Source of the DNA: Pyronema omphalodes
Lineage: Eukaryota > Ascomycota > Pezizomycetes > Pezizales > Pyronemataceae
Length of the DNA: 64,000 nucleotides
Direction of reading: 5' to 3'
Assembly: GCA_024516155.1 (NCBI GenBank)
Contig: JAJJXM010000059.1
Location: 248,001 to 312,000 of the forward strand
The translations under genes and the position numbers were made by a program. Positions within the stretch are counted from its first letter, which is position 1; each line of letters opens with the position of its first letter. Of the stretch, positions 44,330 through 55,594 are shown piece by piece. The notes under the pieces were generated by a model. The model saw only the letters and a program-made list of their open reading frames with translations, did no database searches and was not told where the DNA came from.

Positions 44330-44945
44330 ATGGAACCGACCTACATATTGTTTGTCATTCTTATGGTTCTCATGCGCAGAAATAATAAAGAGTAATCTCC
44401 TTTCCAGTTTTGCCAAAATTCCCATTCTTGTTTTCTCTTTTTTTGGCGTTGCATATTTTCATTTCGCTAGTTCCAGAGCGTTTCCAACATGGAGTTAAGA
44501 TTCTGTTTTTTGATTTCAATATTACTCCTCGCTCTCATGTTCGGCATGGTTTTGCAACATCAAGTGCATTACCTGTTCATACAAAATCAGTGCACATACG
44601 ACACAGGATTGATGTCCTAGTGGGAACAATAGATATATGTTGTCTAACGTCCGGTCTGAGTTGCCTTGGCGCGTTCTGTGTAAGCTCGGAACAGCTCATA
44701 GCCCGCGGAAGGAGCCGAGTGATCCCAGGTGCACCTTTTGACAAGGGTTCCCGCCCGACGAGTTTTGTAGCCAATTTCCATCTCCACTGTTTGGATTATA
44801 CCCAGTTAGCGTATCTTATTTTTTGGATCCTGAGGTGTGTCATTTTCAGCATAGCAGCTGTTGTCTATGGACGTCTAATACTTGATGATTCATCAATTCT
44901 GGTAAATCATGGCGGGGAGAAACGAAAATTGAATAATTATCAATG
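44330..44945. other. F5 3' flank, shared with F3
   Basis: Aligns with 24180-24640. Open frames here are not shared in phase with the copy, so I do not call a gene. Confidence 0.5.
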
Positions 44946-45538
44946 GTCTATTGATGACTGATAAATCAGGGATACATCCTCGAGCACGGAATTCTTACTT
45001 GTCATGAGAAATGTACTGCACTACAACAATGGATCCGATGTTCATGGACTCGGAACATTGAGTTGTTATAGAAAAAGGTTTTTCCATTAGTCTCGTAGTA
45101 ACCAGGAGAAGGTAATGAAAATGAAACTGTGGCGTGAGAATGAGAACGGGCTTTATGATGTGACTAAGAGTCATCGAGGGATTTGCAAATATCTGATTTG
45201 CACCTCTCGACGCAATTGGTGCCACGGTTTCCTACCTGAGCATTCTGGTCAGACGGATACTTTTTGATCATTGTTTGCCGACGACAAGGAAGACAACAAG
45301 GACCGTTCAACTAAGTATGCGGCTTTCGGGTAATGCCATGAAAAGGCTAGGATTGCATGCTAGGTGACGAAATTGATCTTTATGGCAGGAAATTGTAGTG
45401 ATTCCGGGATGTTATGATCTCTTGCATTGTTTCTATCATTATTATCGCGTAGGCACAAATCAATGTATATTCTAGCCGCATGTGCTTCACTTGTCTGTAT
45501 GGCTCCCGCACTCGTGAATTTTGTGAACTTTTTTGTCT

Positions 45539-45900
45539 GACAGGGACGGCCCCGGTAGTGCAGTGGTATTACTTCCTGTAACTGCGCAAATGCAGCGGCT
45601 TCAAATCCTGTGTCGCTCCCACAGGTATTGCTTGGTTACCGGGGTTTGTCCTCAGGGAGCTTTACCCGGTGCTCTGGATGACTGGTCACGCTTTCCTGAT
45701 CTATGCCTCATTAGGTGTAGAAAGGCGTAGACAGGTGTTGGTTGAATGGTTGGGTAAATAGGTGTAGGAGATTAGAGTGCCTCACTAGGAGACTTCGGTT
45801 TCGAGGACTGCAAGAATGGTTGTACAGGTTGCTTTTACCCCCATAGGCCTTAAAGACCTCGATCGGACGTATGATTAAAATAAAATAAACGAAAATAAAT
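45539..45900 (+). mobile_element. tRNA-derived SINE with a LINE A-like 3' end
   Basis: A 362-bp non-coding element with three parts. The head has RNA polymerase III promoter boxes: A box TAGTGCAGTGG (45556-45566, full consensus match) and B box GCTTCAAATCC (45598-45608, one mismatch), 31 nt apart. A middle unrelated body follows. The last 120 bp or so (from GTGCCTCACTAGG, about 45777) align with the 3' end of LINE A copy 2 (62545-62640): the CCTCAYTAGG start, TTCGAGG / CACGAGG, the AGGCCTT..CCTCGA hairpin and GTATGAT. It ends in a TAAAA/TAAAC tail. By analogy with known SINE/LINE pairs, LINE A reverse transcriptase probably mobilised it. Confidence 0.8.
45556..45608 (+). promoter_or_regulatory. 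Internal RNA polymerase III promoter (A and B boxes) of the SINE
   Basis: A box TAGTGCAGTGG fits TRGYNNARNGG. B box GCTTCAAATCC fits GGTTCRANNCC except at position 2. Confidence 0.75.
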
Positions 45901-46019
45901 GAACTATTTTTTCTTATCTGTTGTGCATTAACTTAGTAATCATGACATTTCTCATGTGTTGTCGGATCAATTGACGCCGAGTGGAATCAACATCTCGCTT
46001 CTGCCACAGAATCTTGCTA

Positions 46020-46190
46020 ATGCAGAAGTAAGCTAGATAGACACGCCGGTGGTGATGTTGGGACGCGTTTGCAGGGATTCACGTCGCGTCGCGGTGAAGC
46101 ACCCGACGTACGTGTCAGACACACGTATGTACAAACGCGGGAAGACAATACTTGCCTCAGTGCGGAATGCAGTGGTCATCAAAATGACAG
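46020..46190 (+). repeat. TCGCG-family dispersed repeat (F5 unit)
   Basis: GAAGTAAGCTAGA, GACGCGTTTGCAGGGATTC, two TCGCG units, CGTACGTGT and TTGCCTCAGTGCGGAA. Same order as 29965-30140. Confidence 0.75.
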
Positions 46191-46199
46191 AAAAACTTG

Positions 46200-47060
46200 G
46201 ACAGCCGGGTGCTTTTGAACAATAAAATCTTCAGCGTTACCATGGCATAACTCACCCGTACCCTGGATCTGTGAGTTGGCGACGGACTGCGATTGTCATG
46301 AATTTCTCAACCGTACGAGGGGCGGTACTTATTGATGAATAGAATCGTTCAACCTTCATGTCGGCAACCGAATTCATATTTGGATTTCTTGGTGCATTGA
46401 TTTTCATCATTCGCTCGTAAAATGTCCTATTGCCGTGCTGAGAAACATCCACTACCCAGACGTGATGGCCTATCTGACCTTCAGTAACAGAATTTGTTGA
46501 AATCATTAAAACCATTTCCCATTGCATGGGTAAATTTTAAATGTGCTGTTCAGGAGCAGCAAGAAAAATAGGTAATTACATCACGGACGTATTGGCCGGT
46601 CAGCGGTGGATCTGGTCCACCGAATGCACTGATCGATGCATAAAACGTGCTCCCAAACTGTCAATCAATGCAGTTCATTCTCATCCCTAGGCAACGTCAG
46701 GGTGGAGGGAGGAACCGCAATCATGATCGAAGGGGTCCAGTAAAGATTTTGTACATATAAAACTTCAAATCATGAATGTCAGGAGCCATATCGCAGCAGC
46801 AAAATACGTGCGCAGACAGGCTTGGGATGCCAGTCTTCGAGATTATTTCATACGTAGAATTGAGCTTTTCTCGACAGCCTGGATTTAATCAAGACGGATG
46901 GAGATTGGTAAAACTACGCAGCCATGGTATTACCTTCATGAAGGCATTATCTACCAGAAATGAAAGTTTCGAGAGCAGTCATAAAACGTTTCCTTTACAC
47001 ATAAACATGTTAGGCAGAAAATCTTCCGATTCAGTCAAACACGTGCATTGCCGGCGGGAG
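46200..47060. other. Intergenic, no supported gene
   Basis: Two moderate open frames (46527-46252 on minus, 46776-47159 on plus) have no recognised motif; the second runs into the LINE B2 5' end. A stretch near 46590-46720 resembles 15770-15600. Confidence 0.4.
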
Positions 47061-47074
47061 GTTAGGCTCAACCA
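47061..47074 (+). repeat. Target-site duplication of LINE B2, left copy
   Basis: GTTAGGCTCAACCA, exact copy at 55581-55594. Confidence 0.9.
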
Positions 47075-48273
47075 GCCCAGACTCAGCGGTCATAGCACAC
47101 AACTCCTCGATTTCGACCCCCCCCCTAGCTATCACCACAACCACGCGGAAATCTACTGATTTTCGTGTGGCATTACATTTAGCTATATCGATTTCCCTTA
47201 CTGAAGCAATTTCAGACCAGGTCCGCTCTCTTTCGTTGTGTGAACGGCGGGAAGGAGAATTCAGACCCCTGAAGCGGCCCCCAGCAAAGGACCTCATCAA
47301 CCCCCCCCCCCCCCACCGACAACCATTCTATCCATGGAAATCGCACCGCCTCTCATCTCTCCTTATCGTTAACAACCAATTCCGAGAAGCCGATGGCCCC
47401 CCGAGCTTCTGCTACGAAGAAAAAACCTCTCCCTCCGGACCTACCCTCACTCCAGGCGCTCGCGCACAGCAGACACGCTAGCGCAGAGCCGCACGCCCTC
47501 GATCACGTGCAAGAAATCATGCACCTTAACACCGACGTCAGCGACTACGAGGACGCGTCCTCCACCTCCCCCCCCCCCACCCGACCCGTATCCACCCCTG
47601 AGCCAACCCCCCGCAACCAGGCCCCCGCAATGACGTCCCCTAATACCTTCCACTCCGTCCGTCTCAAGACAGTCGAGGCCTTCCCCGCGCTCCCCCTCAA
47701 AAGACCTGCGCCCTCGATCACGACCGCCACCTCCGAGCCAGGCCTTGTGTACGAGAGGTATTCAGGACTCCTTCCGCGCCGCGCAAAACGAAAAACACCC
47801 TGAAACGGCGACCCTACCCGCTTCCATGGCCGAAAGACTACTTTCAGCAGTAACCGTCCACGCCGACACCCCCGCCTTAACGACCAAAAGACGAACGAAC
47901 GCATCAACAAGGTGTTGCAAACCATGGATCGCCATAGAGCAGCCATGCGAGAAATCCATGACATGCTTTGCACCCTCCTTCCGAACTACAAGCCGCCTAC
48001 CCCTGCCGCACCCTCCCCCATCCCCAACCCCCCCCCAACCCCCCCAGAAGTAACATCCCCGCCCCACGAAAGAACCCCCTAAATCCCAAACCCCCCGCCC
48101 TAGAAGCGTGCTCATCCCATGCCCGGACCCCGAGAATCTGATGGACGATGTCAATGTCCAGATTGGAAACATGGTTACCAGGGCCTTGCGTGATGCAGAA
48201 GCACCAGAAAGCATCGCTGTCGTGACCGTGCGCAAAAATATGGCTGGCAACATACTACTAACCTTCCCCCCGA

Positions 48274-48287
48274 ACACCACCCAGAGT
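48274..48287 (+). repeat. Target-site duplication of LINE B3, left copy
   Basis: ACACCACCCAGAGT; right copy at 49809-49822 is ACACCAGCCAGAGT (13 of 14). Confidence 0.88.
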
Positions 48288-49808
48288 TTTTATTTATTGA
48301 TTTATTTATTTGTCATACACGCTTGCAACCGTAAGGTTATGGGGGTACTACTTTAAGGTACAATGCTGACCATCGGGAGTGACTCCGATGGCCACTGGGT
48401 ACGCCCCAGAGCGGTCTATCTAAGTTTCCGGCAGTAGTCGTCTGTCTTTCTGTCTGTGTCTGTCCATCTCGTCGTTGTGTCCGTGAGCCCTGTTTGCTCC
48501 AGTATCTTTCCACCACCCTTCCCCAGTTTTTACCGCCTGAAACTCTGATAATAATGAAAAGTAAAGAAAAACCAAGGAAATGAGAAAATACAGAAACACA
48601 CCCATCCCCGGCTCCTTGACTTTCCCATCTCTCCTCTCCCTTTTCGTCATTCGTGATACAAAGGAAAACATAGTGTAAAAGAAAAGTTAGAAAATGTAGC
48701 AAATCCTCCCTTCTTCGAATCCATCTTTGTCCTGTCCTATCGACAGTTTGCTTCTGGTTTGAATACATTCTGGCGTTTTTTCTCGTTTTTTTTTTTTTTT
48801 TTTTTTTTTTTGTACAGGTGTTCTTCATCGGGGTCAGTTAAGGTGCCCCAATCTGCCATTGTGAATCTGTGTTCTGGTGAGTGTCTCCGCTGCAGGGGTA
48901 CTTAACAGTGTGTGTGCCCATTCCGCAGTTGCGAGCTTCGTGTCAGAGATAATAGTGGTCAGGGCTTGAATTCCGTGTGGCGTGGGGAGGATCATCTTGA
49001 GTTGTAGTGTCGGTGCCCTGGTAGTTTAAGTTGGTGGCGGAGGTTAATACGGTGGGAGGTAGATATGGGGCAGGCCAGGATCAGGTGGCGAGGGGTTTGA
49101 GGTGGGTGGAGGGGGCATGTGCATGAGCGGGAGGGGTATTGTTCGGAGGTGGGGAGTGCCAGGCTGTTGAGAAAGTAACCATGTCCTGTTCAGAGGCCCA
49201 GTATCGCCGTGGATATCTTTCGGGGCACTGATGTGTACACTTCATCAAGCTTCCGCTTGAATGGTGCATCGTATGTCTTTGGGCGGGCGGATGAGGTGTA
49301 CCAGGTGACCCAATCATGGATGTGAGCTTCATGGATGCGGCGTCGCAGCCACGACAGGGAGATTGTCGAGTTCGGTAGAGGGTTTCTTTCAGTTGCCAAT
49401 TTTGCCAGGCGATCTGCTTCATCCTTGCCTGCAATGTCGGTGTGGCCTGGAACCCAGTGAAGCTGCACTGTGGAGTTGGTTCGTGTGAGGAGGGTTTGAC
49501 GGGTGTGGTGGATGATGCTGGCAGTTTCCCGTCCGGGACCTGGCGAGAGGTGGGAGGAGCGAATGATGGCTGCCTGGTTGTCGGTGAAGATGTGTATCTG
49601 GCGGTTGTGGAGGTGGAGGCGTCGAAGGTGTGTGGCGCAGGAGAGTAGGTTTTCTGAGATGGCTTGTAGTTCGGCGTCAAAGACTTCCTTTGTGTTGGAC
49701 ATGGGGATAAGGGCCTGTATTTGTTTGTCGAGGCCGTAGGGAATGAGAAAGCTAGCCCCAGTCTTATCGTTGAGTTGGGAGCCATCCGTGTATACCACGA
49801 TTGCGTTG
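48288..49808 (-). mobile_element. LINE B3, 5'-truncated, nested antisense in LINE B2
   Basis: A 1521-bp insertion almost identical to the last part of B1 (34000-32480), including the A-tract (48787-48811 as T on this strand), the 3' UTR and the TAAA-type tail. Truncation falls just before the RNase H domain. Flanking 14-bp duplications place it inside ORF1 of B2, so B2 inserted first. Confidence 0.92.
49190..49798 (-). pseudogene. RNase H domain of LINE B3 ORF2
   Basis: An open frame of about 200 codons: VYTDGSQLNDKTG, FDAELQAISENLL, IFTDNQAAI and HWVPGHTDIAGKDEADRLA, giving all the acidic active-site positions of RNase HI. There is no start context of its own, and it depends on an ORF2 that is not present here. 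Confidence 0.8.
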
Positions 49809-52800
49809 ACACCAGCCAGAGTGAAGTCACCCAGTTTCTCCCCACCATCAGTGAAGCCGCTCAGTCGGCCCGTATGAAATTACAAAGCTCTCGCGTGGCC
49901 GAAAAGTGGCACAAACTGATGGTCCACAGCATCCCCCTTGATGCCTACCCCGATACCCCCGAGGGCATGACCGCGCTACAACACGAAATTGAACGCAACC
50001 ACGCAGTTCAACTAGCCCAACCCCCTCGTTACATTACCCACCCGGAGAAGCGAGCAGGCAAGACCGCGTCCAGTGTAATGATCGCACTGAAGACTGCTGA
50101 GGACGCCCGCTTGCTTAAGCGCGCAAAAGTGATCGTGCGCTACGAACCCCTCAAGGTCACCGACTATCACTTGGCCCGAGCGACCGATCAATGCCGCCGC
50201 TGCCTCCGCTTCGGCCACCACCACGCCATATGCCCCAACATTTCCCACCTTACATGTGCCCTCCGTGCCGAACCTCACTCCACTGACCTCCACCAGTGCC
50301 CTGAGTGTCCCGATCGCAAGGGAAAACCCTGACCCCACATTCCCCCCCGGTGTGCAAACTGCAAATCAGAAGGCCACCCCGAGACCAACCATCCCGCATA
50401 CCACCCCAAATGCCCCTCCCGCCTAACCATAGTCAAGGCAACATGGGCAAGAACCCGCACTCCCCGCACAAACCCCGACCACCAAACTGCAGACTCCGTT
50501 ATGATCACCGATGCATAGACAGGAGAAATCGGCAGCCACCCTCAATATCATATCCCATAACATCAACAGAAGTAGCACTGCCCTCAATATGCTCCTGAAT
50601 TCCTCAGGCCCAATGGCGGACATTATATTGATTCAATGAGCCTCTATCAAAAACCCGCAATTCGCAACCACATACCCGGACCTCCTACTACTCCTCCCCC
50701 ACCCCCACATGGAGCAACAATCAGGACGGCAGCATACATCACTCGCTCCAATCCTTTTCTGAATGTCACCCCCAGTCCTAATATGTGCACCGACCCCGAC
50801 ATGCAAATACTTGAAATATACACCCCTTTCATCCCCACCTTTACATAATCAACATCTATAACGAATGGGATTCACGAACAAGACTATACACCATCCCATG
50901 TTCCCTCGTCCCCCTCCCCTTTCCCAACCGATGTGTCGTAACCAGTGATATGAATGCTCACCACCCGCTCTGGAACAGTCACTATAAACAAGTAACCCGG
51001 GCAGAAGAGCTGGTGAAGCTGCTAGACGATCACAGATGGCAACTCGCAAACACCCCGGATACACCTACATATCACTACAAGACTGGACTCGGCTCCTCCG
51101 TCCTGGATCTCACCATCTTCTCCCCAGCTATGACGAACGACGTTCAGGATTGGTGCATTGACGAGGAGGAGGCAACAACGGGCTCCGACCATGAAGTGAT
51201 CGGCTTCTGAATATACTCGCAACATCCCGACGTCGAATAGACTCAAATGCAACCACGAGTAAATTGGAGGCGCCCCAATTGGGACGAATTCACAAGTGCC
51301 CTCCTCGACCTAACGAACCAACTATCCCCGCGGTAGCGTACGCTCCAATCTGATCCGATCTCATCCAATCTCGACCAATCGGCAGCGTCACTCCAATCTG
51401 CAATTTGACCGGCAGCCCACAACTCTACCCCAACGATCAAACACGCCCCTCGCTCAAAACGTTGGTGGACACAGGAGTTGCGTGAGACCAAGAGAGCAAT
51501 GACACAAGCTCGGAAGAGGTGGAAATGGGACAGAAACGCCACCAGCCTAGAGGAATACAGAAAACTCCGCAACTCCCGCTATAGGGCGGTCAGACATGCG
51601 AAGGACAAGATGTGGAAGAAATACTTGTCACAAGCCGAAGGGGCAGACATATGGGCAGCGTTCCGGTATACAAACCCCCAACGCTCTCAACTGACACCCC
51701 CAATCCAATGTGTACTAAAAACGGATTCACGACAACTCACACCGACTTCCCTGGTGAAGTATCAGCCTTTCAGGCTCTCTTCCCCCTCCCCCCTCCGCCC
51801 CAAACACCCCCTCTCCTCGAGATGGCCCCCCCTTGCATTGGAAACGTATACGGCGAAGGAAGTGTCAACGGCAATCCTATCATCTTCACCGAAGAAGGCC
51901 CCTGGCCCGGATGGTATTAACTTCTTGTGCCTCCGCGAGACCCTGCAGGCAATCCCCGAACAGTTAACGGCGTTGTATGCCACACTCGGCCAAGTAGGAT
52001 ACCAGCCAAAATGTTGGCGAGAAGCGATAACGGTTATAATCCCAAAACCACACAAACCGGTCTATAGTTCCATAAAGGCGTACCGCCCAATAGCATTACT
52101 TCACAGCATGGGCAAGGTACTCAAGAAACTAATGGCAACACGGCTAAGTCAAATCACAGAAACATACGACCTCCACCACAACGATCAAATCGGAGGCTGC
52201 CCAAGACGTTCAGCAATCGATGCCGCTATCGCATTGACCCACGACATAGAAAGAAATTTGCAACAACGGCTCATAACTTCGGCGCTATTGCTTCACGTTA
52301 GAGGTGCCTTCGATAACGTCTGAGCCACACGCCTAACGAACACAATGCGCTCACTCGGATGCCCGAAACCGGTGGTAACGTGGTGCGAATCATTCTCCGT
52401 GACAGAACTATAGCATTATCTTTCGACGGCACAACAGATGGGCAGCGCCCAACACGCACAGGAATACCTCAAGGGTCACCAGCATCCCCCATCTTGTTCC
52501 TGATATACCTCCGCCCCCTCTTTGACACCTTACAAACCCACAACCCGACTCTATGGATGCCCAGCTACATAAATGATGTTGCACTGGTATGTCAGGGCAG
52601 AACACGCGAAGCAAACACCTGTACACTAGAGAAGGCAGCCCGAATAGCATTCCAGTGGGCAAACGAAAACGCAGTAGCTTGTAACGACTCGAAATCACAG
52701 CTACTTCACTTCCACAAAGCGCAAAAAGACACCATCTCCACTCACACATGCGTGACTTTACCCAACGGCACGGCCGTCTCGCCAGGCACTCCAAATGGCA

Positions 52801-53820
52801 GACAGGCCGTGGTTAGATGGATTGGCATCTTCTTCGACCGAAAACTCTCTTTCAAGCATCATGTACAAACTCGAAACACATGCCTCTAGAGCCCTCAATG
52901 CCCTCCGCAGCCTCGCCCGACACGAAACTGGCCTGTCTCCCTCGGCAGTCCGTACCCTTTACCGAGCGTGTGTACAATCAAGGTCCGACTTCGGAGCAGA
53001 GATCTGGTGGTTAGACCAAAAATCACTCGCGCGAAAACTCCAACTTCAACAAAACACCGCACTCCGCCGAATCCTCAACGCATTCTCTTCAACACCAATC
53101 CTGGCCCTACACAAGGAAGCCACACTCGCCCCCGTAACTGTCCGGCTCAACCAGAAAAGAAGAAAATACGCCTTAAGACTATCCCTACCCCCCTGCCACC
53201 CCGTAGTATACCGATGCCCCTCCTCATTCCCCGTCCCAAACCACTTCACCTGTGCCATTCAATCTTCAGAAGAGTATGACTGTCAGTGGGATTCTGGATC
53301 ACGATTCCTCACCCGCCTCGTAACCACACTTTCTGTAACGGCGAGCAAGGGAGAGATAGCTGACGGAGAACCTGAGGGCTCTTCTCAATCATTCACTCTT
53401 GAGTTCAATGAAGATAAGCATATGATAACTTCAACGTTAGAAACTCTTAAGCTGTGTCGAGCATCAACTTAGAGATTTCTGTGTTTAGATGTTAAGGAAA
53501 TAAACAAAGATTTCAAGGGACAAAGAGATGCAAAGACGGGGACGAGAACGAGGACGTAAAGAAAGATCGACAAGTATTTGGATTTGTAAATAAACAAATA
53601 ACTGTGTAAGGAGAAAAGAAAAACAAAGTAAACAAACAAAGAAACAATCCTCTTATATACAATTTTTCCTCCTTACACGCCGAGCCACTATTTGCAGAAT
53701 TTTCCCAAAAAATAACTAAGTAAACAACGCGGTCGCGGTTGCGCGTTCTAGACGCGCTAACGCGTTCGTACCAAATTGGCGTGTATGCGTGCACAGCCTC
53801 ATCGCGCGCTCGTTAGCGTA

Positions 53821-53883
53821 TCTCGCGTGCGCGATAGCGTAACTCGCGTGCGCGGTAGCGTACTTCGCGTGCGCGATAGCGTA
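53821..53883 (+). repeat. 21-bp tandem repeat, three units
   Basis: Unit of the type CTCGCGTGCGCGATAGCGTA, three consecutive copies with 2-3 differences, and a partial copy before 53821. Confidence 0.8.
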
Positions 53884-54330
53884 ACCCTAAGCGTAGTCAC
53901 GCGCCCGCTTCCGTAACCCTAATCGTGCGCGTGCGTCCGTAACCCTAACCCTAGCTGTGCGCGTACGGTCACAAACCTAACCCTAGTTTGTGTGTGTGCG
54001 GGTGCAACCCTAACCCTAGTCACGGGAATCCAGATCAGCTGCGATTGGAACGATGGTGCAATACTGATAAGGTCACATGACTAGATCTTATCTTATCGAT
54101 AAGATGATCGTGCCCTAGCCCTAGTCACGTGTGCGCACATTAGTAGACCAGTGCGTGTGCATACTGATCTACTACTGATAAGAGACACGTGACCGATCTT
54201 ATCTAATCGGATAAGATGATCGGTAGACCGTAGGTATGGAATTTGCAAAAAAGGGATCCGAGCAGACCCCTAACCCTGGGTATAGGTCACGTGACCTTTT
54301 GACAATGTGGAATTGGGCGCAACCCTAACC
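53882..54330 (+). repeat. Degenerate telomere-like CCCTAA array
   Basis: AACCCTAA near 53882, 53915, 53940, 53977, 54003, 54269 and 54312, with CCCTAGCCCTAG near 54113. Several are doubled (CCCTAACCCTAG). The C-rich strand is on plus, the orientation of a left chromosome end. Confidence 0.75.
54085..54230. repeat. Two GATA-type palindromes
   Basis: ATCTTATCTTATCGATAAGAT (about 54086-54107) and the related CTTATCTAATCGGATAAG (about 54199-54216), each in a context of TCACGTGAC-like sequence. Either may bind a regulator; no gene is adjacent. Confidence 0.5.
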
Positions 54331-54955
54331 CAGGCGAGTGACGACGATGATTGAAGACCGAAGGATAATAGAAATAAATAAACAAACGAGTGCTGAATAA
54401 TAAAGCGCATGATAATAGGTGAATGGATGACCAGGAGGGGGAAGGTAATAATTCTCGAGCCGTGACACAAATGGTACGACGAGCCCGAAGCCCAAGACGT
54501 ATGACGCGCCACCCAAAGATCACTCGACGAAGTCTATACTACGGTTCCAAGAAAGATATCGACCGCCATCCTAGGACTACGCACAGGACATGGCTTCTTT
54601 CTGGATTGTCTGGCACACCCCCCTACACCAACCTATCCAACTCGCGCTTGCCCCTGCCCACCCACCCCCCCCAAACCCCCAAACACCTGTTACTATCATG
54701 CCCACTCCTTACCCCCCACCGCATAACCGTACGCAAAACGCTGAAGCTCCCACGACACCGACGACTCGACCTCCGCATCATCCTTCACACCAAACATGGA
54801 ACCCACGCACTGGCCACCTTGATCTCTGCGACGGAGATCGGCACGTCCGAATGGGCACACACGGTATTGAGTATGACCCCCGAGGTGACTAACAGACCAG
54901 ATAGACGTGTCGCTACGATAGGTTGGGGAACATTGTTGGACCCAGGCGAGGAACA

Positions 54956-54990
<35 letters not shown>

Positions 54991-55580
54991 AAATAAAAAT
55001 AAAAATGATAAAAGATAATTATGTAAGAATTACGTGGCGCGGGGAGAAGATAGAAGGGGAGGAATGTCGTATGCGCAAGACGGTGAGGAAACGGAGGGGA
55101 ATGGGGAGGGGTGGAGGACAGGTGAGAGGACGAGGAAGAAGGGAGCAGAAGAACGGTGGGAGGGAGGAAGAAGTGAAGGAATGGCAGGAGTGGGAGAGGA
55201 GCGGATGACGATGGAAGGGTGCAAGGAGAGGAGGAGAGTTAGGAAGGGACCCGGGGGTGGTAAAAAAAAAAAAAAATAAAAAATAAAAACACATATACTA
55301 CAAAAGGGGACGTAGACGGGGAAGGGTGGAGGATACCAGGCACCGGGAAGGGTGTCTGCATAGCGCACAAGGCTCACGAACAGAACGACGAGAAGGACAG
55401 AAATGGAATACGAGAAACAGAGAGGGGGGCTACAACCTGACAAATGAAGCCCGCTCTGGGGCGTTCCCAGTAACTGTCGACGCAACACTCGACGGTTAGC
55501 AATGTATAGTAATTAAATAGCAGCCGCCATAACCTTACGGTTAGATGCGAGTATGAAATAAAAAAGAAAAAAAAAAAAAA

Positions 55581-55594
55581 GTTAGGCTCAACCA
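55581..55594 (+). repeat. Target-site duplication of LINE B2, right copy
   Basis: GTTAGGCTCAACCA, directly after the A-rich tail. Confidence 0.9.

Larger units (their letters stand above)
45525..45914 (+). repeat. Target-site duplication of the SINE (45525-45538 and 45901-45914)
   Basis: GAACTTTTTTGTCT on the left and GAACTATTTTTTCT on the right, 12 of 14 matching. The paralogous block at about 29857 has GAACC.. with no insert. Confidence 0.72.
44945..46190 (+). repeat. Segmental duplication block, partner at 29140-30140
   Basis: Same order of blocks as the partner. Differs by the SINE insertion. Ends in a TCGCG-family repeat as the partner does. Confidence 0.8.
47393..50518 (+). pseudogene. 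LINE B2 ORF1 (gag-like), interrupted by LINE B3
   Basis: Starts MAPRASATKKKPLPPD (47393). A frameshift lies near 47760. The middle resumes near 48108 (IPCPDPENLMDDVNVQIGN). The reading is cut by B3 within ..FPPNTTQ and restarts after 49822 as SEVTQFLPTISEAAQSARM, then VAEKWHKLMVHSIPLDAYPD and CCHC motifs CRRCLRFGHHHAIC (about 50190). The stop TAG at 50516-50518 overlaps the ORF2 ATG by 8 nt, as in B1. Confidence 0.85.
53300..54450. other. Subtelomere-like block inside LINE B2
   Basis: Shows no similarity to the other B copies. It contains a 21-bp tandem repeat (53821-53883), at least eight CCCTAA / CCCTAG runs separated by G/C-rich spacers (53882-54330) and two GATA-type palindromes. No target duplication is evident, and about 700 bp of LINE sequence is missing at this point, so it is a replacement rather than a simple insertion. 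Confidence 0.65.
50511..54959 (+). pseudogene. LINE B2 ORF2, inactive reverse transcriptase, RNase H mostly replaced
   Basis: ATG at 50511. Endonuclease start ISHNINRSSTALNMLL; a TGA replaces the catalytic Glu codon after ADIILIQ (about 50637). SDMNAHH lies near 50945. The reverse transcriptase keeps VIIPKPHKPVYSS, YRPIALL and GIPQGSPASP. Motif A reads LLHVRGAFDNV (His for the catalytic Asp) and the catalytic box reads YINDVALV (Asn for Asp). Coding similarity stops near 53300 and resumes near 54450 at the end of the RNase H region, running to the TAA at about 54957-54959. The enzyme cannot be active in this form. Confidence 0.85.
47075..55580 (+). mobile_element. LINE B2, full-length but heavily rearranged
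   Basis: An 8506-bp interval bounded by a perfect 14-bp duplication. Layout: 5' UTR to 47392, ORF1, ORF2, 3' UTR (54960-55580) with two A-tracts, ending CATAACCTTACGGTT and an A-rich tail. It has grown by a nested antisense LINE B3 (48288-49808) and by a block of about 1.1 kb at about 53300-54450 that replaces most of the RNase H domain. The 3' UTR is of a different type from that of B1 and B3 and matches B4, so at least two B subfamilies exist. Confidence 0.9.

Noticed and set aside
45549..45625. A functional tRNA gene at the head of the SINE
   Set aside because: A and B boxes are present, but I could not fold convincing acceptor and anticodon stems, and LINE-like sequence and a tail follow.
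55005..55294. Arg/Glu/Gly-rich frame (plus) and Pro/Ser-rich frame (minus) near 55.0-55.3 kb
   Set aside because: Purine-rich 3' UTR of LINE B2 between two A-tracts; low-complexity reading in both directions.
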